From Endotrypanum monterogeii (Eukaryota > Euglenozoa > Kinetoplastea > Trypanosomatida > Trypanosomatidae), in the NCBI GenBank assembly GCA_000333855.2, contig CM007319.1, positions 1,400,694 through 1,464,693 of the forward strand: 64,000 nt of DNA. The letters run 5' to 3'. The notes under the pieces were generated by a model. That model had not been told where the DNA came from. It did not search any database and saw only the letters and a program-made list of their open reading frames with translations. The translations under genes and the position numbers were made by a program. Each line of letters begins with the position of its first letter. Position 1 is the first letter of the stretch. Shown piece after piece: positions 20,631 through 29,858 of the stretch.

Positions 20631-21246
20631 GACTTTCTCTCAGATTCGTAGGGCACACAATGAGGAGAGGGAGGGTCCCAGCAGAAGAGCTTATCTTTAA
20701 TTAAGACACGGTCAAAGCCAACTGCAGAAATTGTGGCAAAGGATCAACAAACTCGCTGATAAAAAAAAAGAAAGAGGAAAAAGGGAGGTTATGTGAAGTG
20801 TGATGTCCCCCATAGAGCAATTCTTCGTCATGAAAACCAACGCTGATGCGTATGTTTTTTTCCCCGAAGCAACAACACCTGTTGCGAAGCACTTGATGAC
20901 TGTAGAAGGTTTTCAAGTCGGCTTTCGATTTTTTTCCCCGCAGCCTTCGCAACTTTTCAACGGAGATTTCGTTTGTGCAATCTTATTTTGCGATCAGCAC
21001 ACATTGTTGTGAATAAAGCCAATATATGAGATCCAAAATGTCAGCGAAATTTATAATAATAGGCAAAGACTATTTTTAGTGGGACGGAGAGCGGTAGAGA
21101 GTGGGGAGGCGTACAGCCCCGCCCGTCATTCCCTCAAAAATAATACCAAGTACGAACTCAGTTTTTATTCGAAAATAAAAAATTGATTGCTGATATGGAT
21201 TCCTGACATTTTTCGTGATTCTCTTTCGAGGGATTGTTTGACCTTG

Positions 21247-21660
21247 TTATGTAAAAATTGTAATTAGATTTTGTCTCTGAACCCTTCGGTGACGAGGCTT
21301 TCTTGTACAGATACTCGGCAATGATCTTATCTGGCTACGCTCAGAGGAAGCAGAATAAAACAGCGAAACAAATACATCAGCGGTGATCACAACCCGAACT
21401 CCAAGGCAGATGATAGCGATCTCAAGGTTCTCGTTGAGAAAGTAGGGAGTGCTTCTCGAAGTTTTCTCAATTAGAGAAGGGTACTCCGGTAAGCGTCCAT
21501 CAGCGACTGGGAGCCCTGCTTCTCCTTGATATTTCTCTCCCCCGATGCCTTTGAGAAGAATAAAATTATATCCGCAACTCTCCGAGAACGTGTAGGATCC
21601 CGTAAAGTCGAGCGTGACGGTCGCCATAGCGCTACTTCGCTCTCTTATCCCGAGGTCCAT
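21247..21660 (-). CDS. Doubtful ORF inside the strand-switch region
   Basis: A 137-codon frame from the ATG at 21660 (another ATG at 21627). It encodes a protein with no motif I recognise: a Gly/Tyr-rich front (FTGSYTFSESCGYNFILLKG), one hydrophobic patch (AIICLGVRVVITADVFVSLF) and a basic end. It could be a real short kinetoplastid gene, in which case the strand-switch region shrinks to about 21.7-23.4 kb; it could also be a decayed gene or chance. Confidence 0.3.
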   Translation of the reverse strand: MDLGIRERSSAMATVTLDFTGSYTFSESCGYNFILLKGIGGEKYQGEAGLPVADGRLPEYPSLIEKTSRSTPYFLNENLEIAIICLGVRVVITADVFVSLFYSASSERSQIRSLPSICTRKPRHRRVQRQNLITIFT

Positions 21661-21882
21661 ATAATCCACAGTGACTCGCAGAAGCTCCAAGGCTCCCAAA
21701 AAGAGGCATTGCCTCCGTCACTTTCGGCGCAGTCGTCTACCAGCACGGGAATCTACTGTGAGATTTTTGGGAGGGAGGCAAACGAAGCCGCCGTTTGGAA
21801 TGTAGGCATACTAACGAAGAAAATACGTTTAAAGAAAACACATATATAAAAAGCTTGCGGAGATATCCTAGATAGGAAATAC

Positions 21883-21895
21883 TACACACACACAC

Positions 21896-21944
<49 letters not shown>

Positions 21945-21955
21945 CATATATATAT
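21883..21955. repeat. CA/TA compound microsatellite
   Basis: (CA)n passing into a long (TA)n and then TACATA units, in the strand-switch region. The TA core is about 17 units. Confidence 0.92.
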
Positions 21956-22330
21956 GTCCTTTGAAAGACAAAAAGTGCATTATTGAAAACAAAAATCAGT
22001 GCTATCCACACAGAGTTGCAGGGTAAACGTGTGAGATCATCTCGACAGAATATACTAACACATGATCTCTATTTTGAGGAGATGATAGTACATGGGAGAG
22101 TTTTGCGGACGAATGGGATGTCATTCAGTTGCGCCGCGAGAATCGCAATGCTCTATTATCGTTTGTATGAAGCATAATCGCGTCCCGTTTAAAAACAATA
22201 TTAGGCTCTAAGGAGCAAATGTGAGAGTCTTAAAATTATTTCTCTACACGGTGCTACTCTCAACAGGTTAAGAAACAAAAACTCTTCTCTTTTGAATTGA
22301 GCAAACGAAACAAACAAAGCAATATTTACA

Positions 22331-22410
22331 GTGGGGGCTTGTGTGCTGCCTTCGCGGGGGGGGGCGAGAGGGGTAAGGACAATACACATTGCGAAGCCCC
22401 CCTCCCCCCC
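22331..22410. repeat. G-run / C-run inverted structure in the strand-switch region
   Basis: Plus strand: five G at 22333-22337, nine G at 22356-22364 and four G at 22370-22373, then six C at 22397-22402 and seven C at 22404-22410. In addition CTTCGC at 22350-22355 is the exact reverse complement of GCGAAG at 22391-22396, so the main G-run lies in the loop of a six-pair stem. Alternatively, G-runs can pair with the C-runs, or form a G-quadruplex. Confidence 0.7.
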
Positions 22411-23268
22411 AGCCAGGTGTGTGTGCGCAAGTTTCTCGTCAATCTATACGCCAGCTGATTGCCATCCAGCAGACGGTATGCCGCTTGTAATCATTTTTAT
22501 CACTCGCATTCCGGGTGGCAGCATCGAAACCTTCACCCTAGTTGAGATACTTGAAGTCTATTCAAGAAAGACGTTTCTCCCACGGACTCTGCTCTAGTTA
22601 ACCCACAACGCTTCAGTTGGTGTGTGAGAACTTGTTGTGGGACAAGCTCTCGTAGCATACACAGAGGGTCTTATGCTCCCTCAACGTTTTCATGTGGGTC
22701 ATATAAAGAGGTTATATGGGTTGTGCTGAGAACCTCTCACAGGCTTACCGAACCAAAGCACAGTAGTGATTGATGCGCTTACCAAGAATGCGGCTCCAGT
22801 GTTCTGCAAAGAGCCTCGGCTCGATATTTTCCCCCCACCTTGCCTTACAGGACCCTGCGGGGTTCCTTGAGACCCCCAGCAGATGAACATCGAATGGTGC
22901 GACAGATGAGTTCGAGTAAAAGACTTACTGACGGGAAGCTGAATACTGTAGATATCCCTAATTGCGATACACTGCACCGAAGAAGTGTCAATCTGTACAT
23001 TAGTACGAACATCATTAGCAATGAGCTGTTAAGAACTCTTGATTCTCACTATAAGTAAATCAACCTTTGCCAGTAATGATTTGGGGGAGTGAACGGAATG
23101 GAAATGATTTTGCTTTTCGATATGAAGAGAAATAAATATTCCGATGCCACGCTGAAGGACTCGTTGTAACTTTTGCCAGAGTGCAACACTCATTTCCCAA
23201 ACTGATCTTCTGCTCGCAAACAGTCGTTTGCACACCTGGGTGCATCCTAGACCTCTCGCTCATTCAGC

Positions 23269-23314
23269 TTCTTTGTTTTCCTTTCCTCTCTCTTTTACAC
23301 CACATATTTGCAAG
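23269..23314 (+). promoter_or_regulatory. Predicted trans-splice acceptor for the 804-residue gene
   Basis: A long pyrimidine tract (23269-23296) followed by the first AG (CAAG at 23311-23314). This would give a 52-base 5' UTR and removes the in-frame codons upstream of the ATG at 23367. Confidence 0.65.
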
Positions 23315-23366
23315 GAACAGAAAAGACACATTAGTCACTCAAAGCGCTGTTGCAATTCTTAGAAAG

Positions 23367-25781
23367 ATGAGGGTTTTCAATGGTCTTCGTGCTGAGGAGT
23401 ACCTCCAGAGCGTGTCGCACTATTTTGACAGGGTAAATTATCCATCGCAACCCCTCAGCGGAGAAGTAAAGGACTCCTTGGGAAAATACTTTGGAGGCAG
23501 CGAGTTCGTGAACTTTTGCGATTTGTTGTTTGGTCCATATTACGAGAAATTCCACGAGGATGACAGAGAGATGTGTTGGATGGATCACGCAAACCTCGCT
23601 CCTACTAAAAGCTTAGCTGTTGCGCTTCTAGAATTGATTCATCCAAGTTCCAGTTTCATATCGACACTCGAGGCGCTTTCTATTCCATCAGCTACTTTCG
23701 GTATTCGTTTGAAGAAGGCGTGGAAGAACTCGACTGAGGTGCGACCCACCGCGTCTTGCTCGCTTGACCTGCCTCTTGCAGCTTTGCACCCACATTTTCT
23801 GAAACTGATGGGAGAGCCGGCAGATTCGAACCTGTACCTTATGCCTCGCTCTCGCTGCCATCCGATTTTATTAGTACCGTTTTGGGATCCACCAGTAGTG
23901 ACACGAAAAGAGACTAGTCAACAGCAGGTGATGACATCACTGCCATGCTTGCCGATGGGCTATTTTTTGTTTCGTCTTTTGATGTTTGGTATGAAAAGGG
24001 TAAAGCGAAACAGTGCTGACTACATTGCATGTCGAAAAAAGGTCAGCATCGTTGCTGGGCTATGGCAGGCAAAGGATTATGTGCTTTCCATATTTCATAC
24101 GACGATTCCGGTGGACATGCCTTTCTACGCTCAGCTATTGCAATCATACATTCAGATATATGTTTCAGCAGCTTTACCCCGTCATCTTAGCAGCAAAACT
24201 AGCATTGACGACATCCTTTGGACTACAAACGATTCTGTCGCATCCGTTCTTATATTGGCACCTGAGTTGTTGGCGCATCGAGAGACAGTTCAACCTCTTA
24301 GAGAAGTCGACAGGCTTTCCTGCAAAAATACAGAAACTCTCGCGAAGATTCTTTTCGTTGTGCCCCTTTACACTCGGATGGTATACGCAATGTCTGAGGA
24401 AAGTTCCAGTTCGCCATTTATAGACTCCATCGCCGTGACCTCACTGGATTACCCAGTGAGCTCTTCCTCCAAAGCGCAGGGTGATATTGAGAGTATCTGC
24501 AAAACACTATACAGAAATTGTCTCATAGTTCTGCGCGAGTGCCTTTTATCTCTGGAATTAGAGCCGCAATGCAAAAGTGCGCACTTCACTTACTGTCTAG
24601 AACTGTGGGCGGTGCTAATGAATCCTTTTGAGAAGCAGCAAAAGATGGCGCCACCTCTTTATGTGTCACAACATTTTGAGTCGTTTAGTTTTCTCGTAGT
24701 AGATGTGTTGAGCATGATTGTGCAAAGCTCTTTTGTTGACTCAATGACGGAGGCCAGTGCCAAGGTTTTAAAAAAGTGTTTTCTGCTAATGAGTCAAGAG
24801 TCTGTGTTAACACTTCTTCGGGAAATTAACTTATCGCAGCCATCTTCTCACACAATCGCAGAGACGTTGACCCGTCATTTTGTTTTGAATTGGACAAGCA
24901 ATGATGGTTCTATTCAATTGCCCAACCTACATGGTAGCACGACCTGCAACCTTGCTGCGCGAGCATATGTTGCACTGGAAAGACTAATCATCAATCATAC
25001 AACAGAGACGATGCGGGGAGAAATAAAAGAAATTCTCAGCTTGATGGAGTGTGTGTTTCCCCGGATAGCTGACTATAGGGAAGTATGGTCCTCCCCCGAA
25101 AAAGCGACTGTGAGCACCTGCCAGGGTGCCTCAATACCCTCTCTGACAGCTGTTCGTCCTCTGACTGAAAGTGAAAAATCTCTTTTTTTCAGAGGCGGCA
25201 AAGGTACTCAGAAAGTGTTTACAAAAGGCTTGCGCTTTCCCACTCGCAGCCGACGTGGGTCTGGAAACAGCTACGGAGTTGTCCAAACGTGCTTTCGCAA
25301 CGAGTTTCCTGCGTTGCTTGTGTTTTCAAGCTACCTGGATGCCTTCATTTCCACGATATTGGAGGAATGCTACTCGAATGTAATACCAAAGTGTGATCAC
25401 GGACACCGCTTGTTGCTTGCTTGCTCGAGGAATAATGCTTGTATGTACCACGAGCGTGAGTCGGCAATCTGGGAGTGCATGATTTGTGAAGCAGCTTATG
25501 GCAGTTGCTGCAGAGGGCTTCCATGCCGTGCGAATGGAGAGCGACTCGTCCCATGCACTGAGATCAGTGATGATACGCGGCAGTGCGGTTTTTGTGGTCA
25601 AGTGGTACCGGAGGATAGCTATATATTTTCTTTGGAACGCGAGCGCAAGACTTATTTTTGTCCAGATTGCGCCTCTCGGCCTTTTCGGCCTCCATCAATG
25701 CGCTGGATGGCGTCTTACCAAACTTGGGCCATTCTAGGTGTCCTTGTTCTTTTCTACATTTTAATCAGCTTATTGTCATGA
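23367..25781 (+). CDS. Tail-anchored protein with a Cys-rich C-terminal module, function unknown
   Basis: An 804-residue protein, first gene of the rightward cluster. Most of it is an alpha-helical, Leu/Ser-rich region with no motif I can name. Residues about 676-768 hold 13 Cys in zinc-finger-like spacing: CDHGHRL, C686, C692, CMIC (704-707), SCC (714-715), C720, C730, then a compact CGFC (740-743) ... CPDC (765-768) pair. The last 18 residues (WAILGVLVLFYILISLLS) are a single transmembrane tail, so the protein is probably tail-anchored in the ER, nuclear envelope or mitochondrial outer membrane with its bulk in the cytosol. Size and tail anchor recall the SMPD4/nSMase3 family, but I see no decisive motif. 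The start is the ATG at 23367, placed after a good pyrimidine tract and acceptor at 23314. The gene is rather AT-rich. Confidence 0.8.
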   Translation: MRVFNGLRAEEYLQSVSHYFDRVNYPSQPLSGEVKDSLGKYFGGSEFVNFCDLLFGPYYEKFHEDDREMCWMDHANLAPTKSLAVALLELIHPSSSFISTLEALSIPSATFGIRLKKAWKNSTEVRPTASCSLDLPLAALHPHFLKLMGEPADSNLYLMPRSRCHPILLVPFWDPPVVTRKETSQQQVMTSLPCLPMGYFLFRLLMFGMKRVKRNSADYIACRKKVSIVAGLWQAKDYVLSIFHTTIPVDMPFYAQLLQSYIQIYVSAALPRHLSSKTSIDDILWTTNDSVASVLILAPELLAHRETVQPLREVDRLSCKNTETLAKILFVVPLYTRMVYAMSEESSSSPFIDSIAVTSLDYPVSSSSKAQGDIESICKTLYRNCLIVLRECLLSLELEPQCKSAHFTYCLELWAVLMNPFEKQQKMAPPLYVSQHFESFSFLVVDVLSMIVQSSFVDSMTEASAKVLKKCFLLMSQESVLTLLREINLSQPSSHTIAETLTRHFVLNWTSNDGSIQLPNLHGSTTCNLAARAYVALERLIINHTTETMRGEIKEILSLMECVFPRIADYREVWSSPEKATVSTCQGASIPSLTAVRPLTESEKSLFFRGGKGTQKVFTKGLRFPTRSRRGSGNSYGVVQTCFRNEFPALLVFSSYLDAFISTILEECYSNVIPKCDHGHRLLLACSRNNACMYHERESAIWECMICEAAYGSCCRGLPCRANGERLVPCTEISDDTRQCGFCGQVVPEDSYIFSLERERKTYFCPDCASRPFRPPSMRWMASYQTWAILGVLVLFYILISLLS

Positions 25782-26681
25782 GGGACGTAGTTTTTCGGCC
25801 GTTTGCATAATTTTCTCAGTTGGTGTGTATATTGGTGTGGTCTGTTTCTGGGAAAGCAGCGGAATTTATCTTTTCCGGTCCGACGAATTTCTTTGGTCTG
25901 ATGTTCACCAAATCAGAGTCCCAGTAATGTATCCAAAAGCATCAGCGAACGATAGAAAAATGCGAAGATATGACGGACTAACAATGTTGTTTTTCTGAAA
26001 GATCCCCCAGTTTCCGTGACACGGTGAAAAAAAACAATCAAAAATAAATAATGTGCAAAGCATTTCTTGGGTACGTGAAGGGTAATGCTCCGTGCGCCAC
26101 TGAAGGTTAGATTATTTAATTTTGGTTTGTCAAAAAAACACTTTTCTAGGTGGGAGCAATAGGTTCGGCTGTTCAGAGCACATCACAACTTGTAAGCTTA
26201 TGCTGGAATGAATACAGACATCTTTACTTTATAGTTTTTGTGTCTTTTGCCGTTATTTAGTGGTAGCAGGCCGATAGCCCTTTGCCCCAATTCGCGTCTC
26301 CCTTGACGAAAGTAGCCTCGTCATTTTTTCCTCTACCACTATATTCTTGGATTCCTTTACACATGTTGGCATTTTAATTCTTTCTATATCCGGACTCTTC
26401 ATCTAACAACGGCATCGAATATTCGCCTGCAGTGGGGTTTGTTACGATAACGAGAGGAATCGAGACATTACATTGATACTGTAAAGCTGTCGCATCATTA
26501 TCACTTTAGACGGACTAGTTGCCCAGTTACTTCTTTCAATAGTTTTTCACCGGTTCCCTCATCCGCAGCTAGTCGTAATCACCTCTTTTGTCTTTGGAGG
26601 TCACTACTACAGACTAGACGATATTGGTTTCCCTTTAGGCTTTGGGCTCTCTATACAGCTGTTCCAGCGTCTTTTATCGTA
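25782..26681 (+). other. Spacer of 0.9 kb, AT-rich
   Basis: No credible gene. The right end holds T-rich tracts and candidate acceptors for the next gene (CTTTAG at 26633-26638, ATACAG ending at 26658). Confidence 0.6.
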
Positions 26682-28112
26682 ATGGAAGAGCTCCCCTTGT
26701 TGCGGGCCAAAGGGAGTCATGTTAGGGAGACAACAGGCCCCTCTGTGGGGCCGGGTTCCTATGATGTAGATCGACGTGCCATTGTCAACTCTAGTCGTGC
26801 ACCTTTCAATACCACCAGCCTCCGACAGCCTCTGCTGCCTGCCGTTGCCGGGATACCGGGACCTGGTGCGTACAACGTACCCCCTGTGTCACCTGATCAT
26901 TCATTTGGCTTGGGTTCTCAGCCATTTGTGTCGGAGTCTTCTCGCTTTATTGGAGGAGCCCATGATGACATCCCCGGTCCTGGCGCTTACGATGTAACGA
27001 ATTATTCGAGCAAAATTAAAAACCCTAGATCGTATACTTTTACTGGACCGCATGAATGTGCACTCGACAGTGCACCTGCGAGTAACATCGGCCCCGGCAG
27101 TTACAATCCAAACTACGCTGCTGCAGACCGCAGGTATCCCAAGGCTGCTGGATTCTCCAAGTACAGTGGTCGAGAGTCAGAAAGGCCAGCAGGGGGTCCG
27201 GGCCCTGGAAGCTACAATCCTCTGTTAGGGCAGCGCTCACTTGCCGCAGAGAAGCCGTCCTCGATGTTCGCAACAAAAACCCAAAGAACTATCTGTGGCA
27301 GCACTGGCTTCAATAATTTTCCTGGGCCTGGTACCTACAATGTAGGGCTGGGCCCAGATCGAGGAAAAGCGATTCCGCGAGAGCATTTCTCAGCTTTTGG
27401 AACTTCCGCCTCTCGATTTGCCCACGGAATGGAGGGAGATAGACCAGGCCCTGGTGCGTACACAGGGGAATTTGCACCGCGTCGTTTTTACGCTAAGGCA
27501 GATGGCAGCTCAGCTGCGTTCATCTCAGACTACGATCGTTTTCCTGGGGCGGTGGTAGCCCCGTCGCCGGGCCCGGGCACTTACGACGCACGTCTCCCAC
27601 GTCGCCACCACGATTTTGGCGAGGTGATGCCCTTCGGGTCTACCGTTTCTCGATTTGGCCCTATGTGGTCTCAGCGCCCGTTATCAGAGCCGCTCATCTT
27701 CTCTGGGGACCCCTACAATGGGCGTGCTCCAAGTCGACGAAGGATGCGCCCCTTCATACATGGAAAGATTCAGCCATCGAGCGTGCCACCGCCTCTGTCA
27801 GACCGATCGTACAATGTGCGCTATGATTGGCCGAAACCAACTTCTATGGCAACCACCACATTTGGAACATCTCAGCGTCCGCCTCTTCACCAAACCAATG
27901 GGATTCCCGGTCCGGGCAGCTACTCGGGGCCTAGTTACGCTGCTCTGGGCGGTCACGGCCCCGGTAATTCTTCTTGGGGCCGTGATGTGCGATTCTCCGA
28001 TGCCGCGCCGCCGTCAGGCACGCCAGATCCACGTAAGTACTATCACGCTAGCACCTTCCTCAAGAAGACATTCAATGCAACAATTGGTTCGGACACTGCA
28101 TGGATTGAGTAG
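26682..28112 (+). CDS. Sperm-tail PG-rich repeat (SHIPPO/STPGR) protein, probably flagellar
   Basis: A 476-residue protein of nine or so Pro-Gly-Pro-Gly-x-Tyr repeats: GPGSYDV, IPGPGAYNV, IPGPGAYDV, IGPGSYNP, GPGPGSYNP, FPGPGTYNV, RPGPGAYTG, SPGPGTYDA and IPGPGSYSG. Spacing is roughly 35-60 residues, with Phe-Gly/Ser-Ser-Arg-Phe segments between repeats (FGTSASRFA, FGSTVSRFG). This is the STPGR family (ODF3/CIMAP in animals), whose members bind along axonemal microtubule walls. No transmembrane or enzymatic motif is seen. A flagellar role in this organism is inferred from the family. The ATG at 26682 is preceded by candidate acceptors at 26638 and 26658. Confidence 0.9.
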   Translation: MEELPLLRAKGSHVRETTGPSVGPGSYDVDRRAIVNSSRAPFNTTSLRQPLLPAVAGIPGPGAYNVPPVSPDHSFGLGSQPFVSESSRFIGGAHDDIPGPGAYDVTNYSSKIKNPRSYTFTGPHECALDSAPASNIGPGSYNPNYAAADRRYPKAAGFSKYSGRESERPAGGPGPGSYNPLLGQRSLAAEKPSSMFATKTQRTICGSTGFNNFPGPGTYNVGLGPDRGKAIPREHFSAFGTSASRFAHGMEGDRPGPGAYTGEFAPRRFYAKADGSSAAFISDYDRFPGAVVAPSPGPGTYDARLPRRHHDFGEVMPFGSTVSRFGPMWSQRPLSEPLIFSGDPYNGRAPSRRRMRPFIHGKIQPSSVPPPLSDRSYNVRYDWPKPTSMATTTFGTSQRPPLHQTNGIPGPGSYSGPSYAALGGHGPGNSSWGRDVRFSDAAPPSGTPDPRKYYHASTFLKKTFNATIGSDTAWIE

Positions 28113-29087
28113 CAGCATTCGGCATTGTACCGCTGCCTCCTAGTTTATACCGAAATTAGATGTAAAGTAACTACTGCCAAGTAGTTGAGTAGGTGAACGA
28201 CACTGCTTTTTCGATGCGAAACAACGAAAAGGATGGCCAGTTATGATGGTAAAAATGGGTGCGCTCCCAGGCTCCGAAAAGAAGGTCACGTTGTCAGCGC
28301 TTGATCGAGTCGTGCGCATGTAGAGTAATATTCTCTCTGTTTCAGCTTTTTATTTTCATGTGTTTCTCACCCTCTACGCAAGCAGAGTATTTTTCACCTC
28401 TGAGTAAAATATCAGCGGGTGTCTAGACCATAATTTTCACAGGTAAGTAGTCCTTTACTTCGGACTTTTGGCGCACCTGACTCCGAGGGTTTGCATAATG
28501 CACTGCATCCAATGTCAGCGACTGTGTGTAAGACGTGCTGCCTGCCGACTGACCTGTCTGAACACTAACTCTGCGCACAACTCATTATTATTATTATTGG
28601 CCATATCGGTGATATCGATGTCTCAGACATTGCGGGGAGTCTTTGGAGCCTTATCTGTGCCAATGTCCATCTCTGAGATTATTCCTGGATGCATAGCATG
28701 CGCTGCGCAGAGAAACACACCTTCCCTGTTTTCTTCTCCCCCACCCCGCTATCTTTTGTAACCTTTTTTTTTCGAATTGGAGCGTAAAGGAAAGTTCTCG
28801 TGTCTTCGCCTTTCGTCTCTGTCTCTGCTAGATACGTATATGACATGAGATGTCAAGAGAGTGTACTTGAACTTGCTGGTCTTTTTTTTTTTTCGCACGG
28901 CGGCGTTTTTCAGGGGGGTATCAAAAGTGAAGCTCCTACGGAGGCTCAAGTGTGAGCCTCTTTTTTTCTCCCTCTTTAATTATAGGATTTCCCTCTCACG
29001 TAATCAGCTGCTGCATTGGTGACGAGGTCCAAGGGCAGAGCCTCTTCCTTCTAATCTCCTGTTAGATTTCCATTCAAAGGTTTCCAA
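28113..29087 (+). other. Spacer of 1 kb
   Basis: Contains a short (ATT)n at 28582-28598, T-runs at 28764-28772 and 28881-28892, and a CT-rich tract with acceptor GTTAG (29061-29065) for the UNC-50 gene. No credible gene. Confidence 0.6.
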
Positions 29088-29858
29088 ATGCTGTCGCAAT
29101 GCACCTTTGCTATGTCGCGATGGACATCACGCCTGCCCCCCTTCGTGCGGCGTGCTGTTCACACAGATCAGATGGAGATGGATTCGGCTCTGTCTCAGAT
29201 GTACTCCTTGTGTGTAAAGCCCTCCCTGGTGAGCAAAATGAGTCGGGCACGGAGGATGACGAAGGGTCACTACTACCGCGATGACCCGGCATTCCTTATG
29301 CTTCAGTTCCTGTTCATTGCTGTCACGTCGATTGCGCAATGGCTATTTCTGAGACAGAGGATCTCGCTGTTGGGCACCCTGTTCATCGCCGCTACATGGT
29401 ACGTCGTTGGTGGGTTGGGGATGGCTTGTATGTGGCGTGTAGTTGCAGTGATGTATCTCTCACCACATTCGACATCCACGCAGGGTGGAGGCTCGATCGG
29501 GGCCACCTCCGCCTTTGGAGTCGACTCTGCCGGAGATTATTTGCGCCCCGAGTTGGACTGGCGCTATGCATTTGATGTACACTGCAATGGGTACTTCACA
29601 TTTTTCATGTGGACCGAGGTCATTGCCTACATTTTGCTACCCGTCATAGGATTTTCATGGGTAGGCAACGCGATGGTTGCGATTGGAATGACCACATACC
29701 TGTACAATGTATTCTTGGGTTACCTGGAAATTCCCTCTTTGGCGTACCAGCAACGCTTGCTGTACCCTGTACCATTTGTATTTGTACTCTTCTTTTTTCT
29801 GAGCATCTTTGATGTGAATGTTGTGCTACTGTTGTGGGCTTTCCGGTGCTTTGAATGA
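29088..29858 (+). CDS. UNC50: UNC-50 family multi-span Golgi membrane protein
   Basis: A 256-residue membrane protein of the UNC-50/GMH1 family, Golgi-resident proteins linked to trafficking. Family marks are the KGHYYRDDPAFL block at about 60-71 (usual form: K-x-x-W-A-R-D-D-P-A-F), and ELDWRYAFDVHCNGYFTFFM at about 155-175, the conserved loop before a membrane helix. Five hydrophobic segments are visible: about 70-88, 93-117, 170-191, 195-212 and 229-250. The length agrees with homologues (about 250-260). The start is the ATG at 29088, 22 bases after a GTTAG acceptor at 29061-29065; ATGs at codon 9 and later could also serve. Confidence 0.9.
   Translation: MLSQCTFAMSRWTSRLPPFVRRAVHTDQMEMDSALSQMYSLCVKPSLVSKMSRARRMTKGHYYRDDPAFLMLQFLFIAVTSIAQWLFLRQRISLLGTLFIAATWYVVGGLGMACMWRVVAVMYLSPHSTSTQGGGSIGATSAFGVDSAGDYLRPELDWRYAFDVHCNGYFTFFMWTEVIAYILLPVIGFSWVGNAMVAIGMTTYLYNVFLGYLEIPSLAYQQRLLYPVPFVFVLFFFLSIFDVNVVLLLWAFRCFE

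Larger units (their letters stand above)
20631..23366. promoter_or_regulatory. Divergent strand-switch region (probable bidirectional transcription start)
   Basis: All convincing genes to the left are on the minus strand and all to the right are on the plus strand, so this 2.7 kb stretch lies between two head-to-head polycistronic units. In Leishmania such regions are where RNA polymerase II starts in both directions without a sequence-specific TATA promoter (established knowledge). The sequence is AT-rich, with poly-A/T patches at 20761-20780 and 21130-21190, a CA/TA repeat at 21883-21955 and a G-run/C-run structure at 22331-22410. A (TA)n block of this sort can unwind easily; whether it matters here is inference. 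The rightward boundary is set by the splice acceptor at 23313-23314. Confidence 0.8.

Noticed and set aside
21526..21849. Plus-strand 107-codon frame in the strand-switch region
   Set aside because: Overlaps the opposite frame, has no motif, and lies upstream of the first good rightward splice site.
23181..23366. N-terminal extension of the 804-residue protein as a signal peptide
   Set aside because: Its hydrophobic look comes from the pyrimidine tract of the splice site.
23820..23835. tRNA B-box-like word (GGTTCGAATC on the minus strand)
   Set aside because: It lies inside a coding gene, has no proper T-stem or A-box, and no cloverleaf can be drawn.
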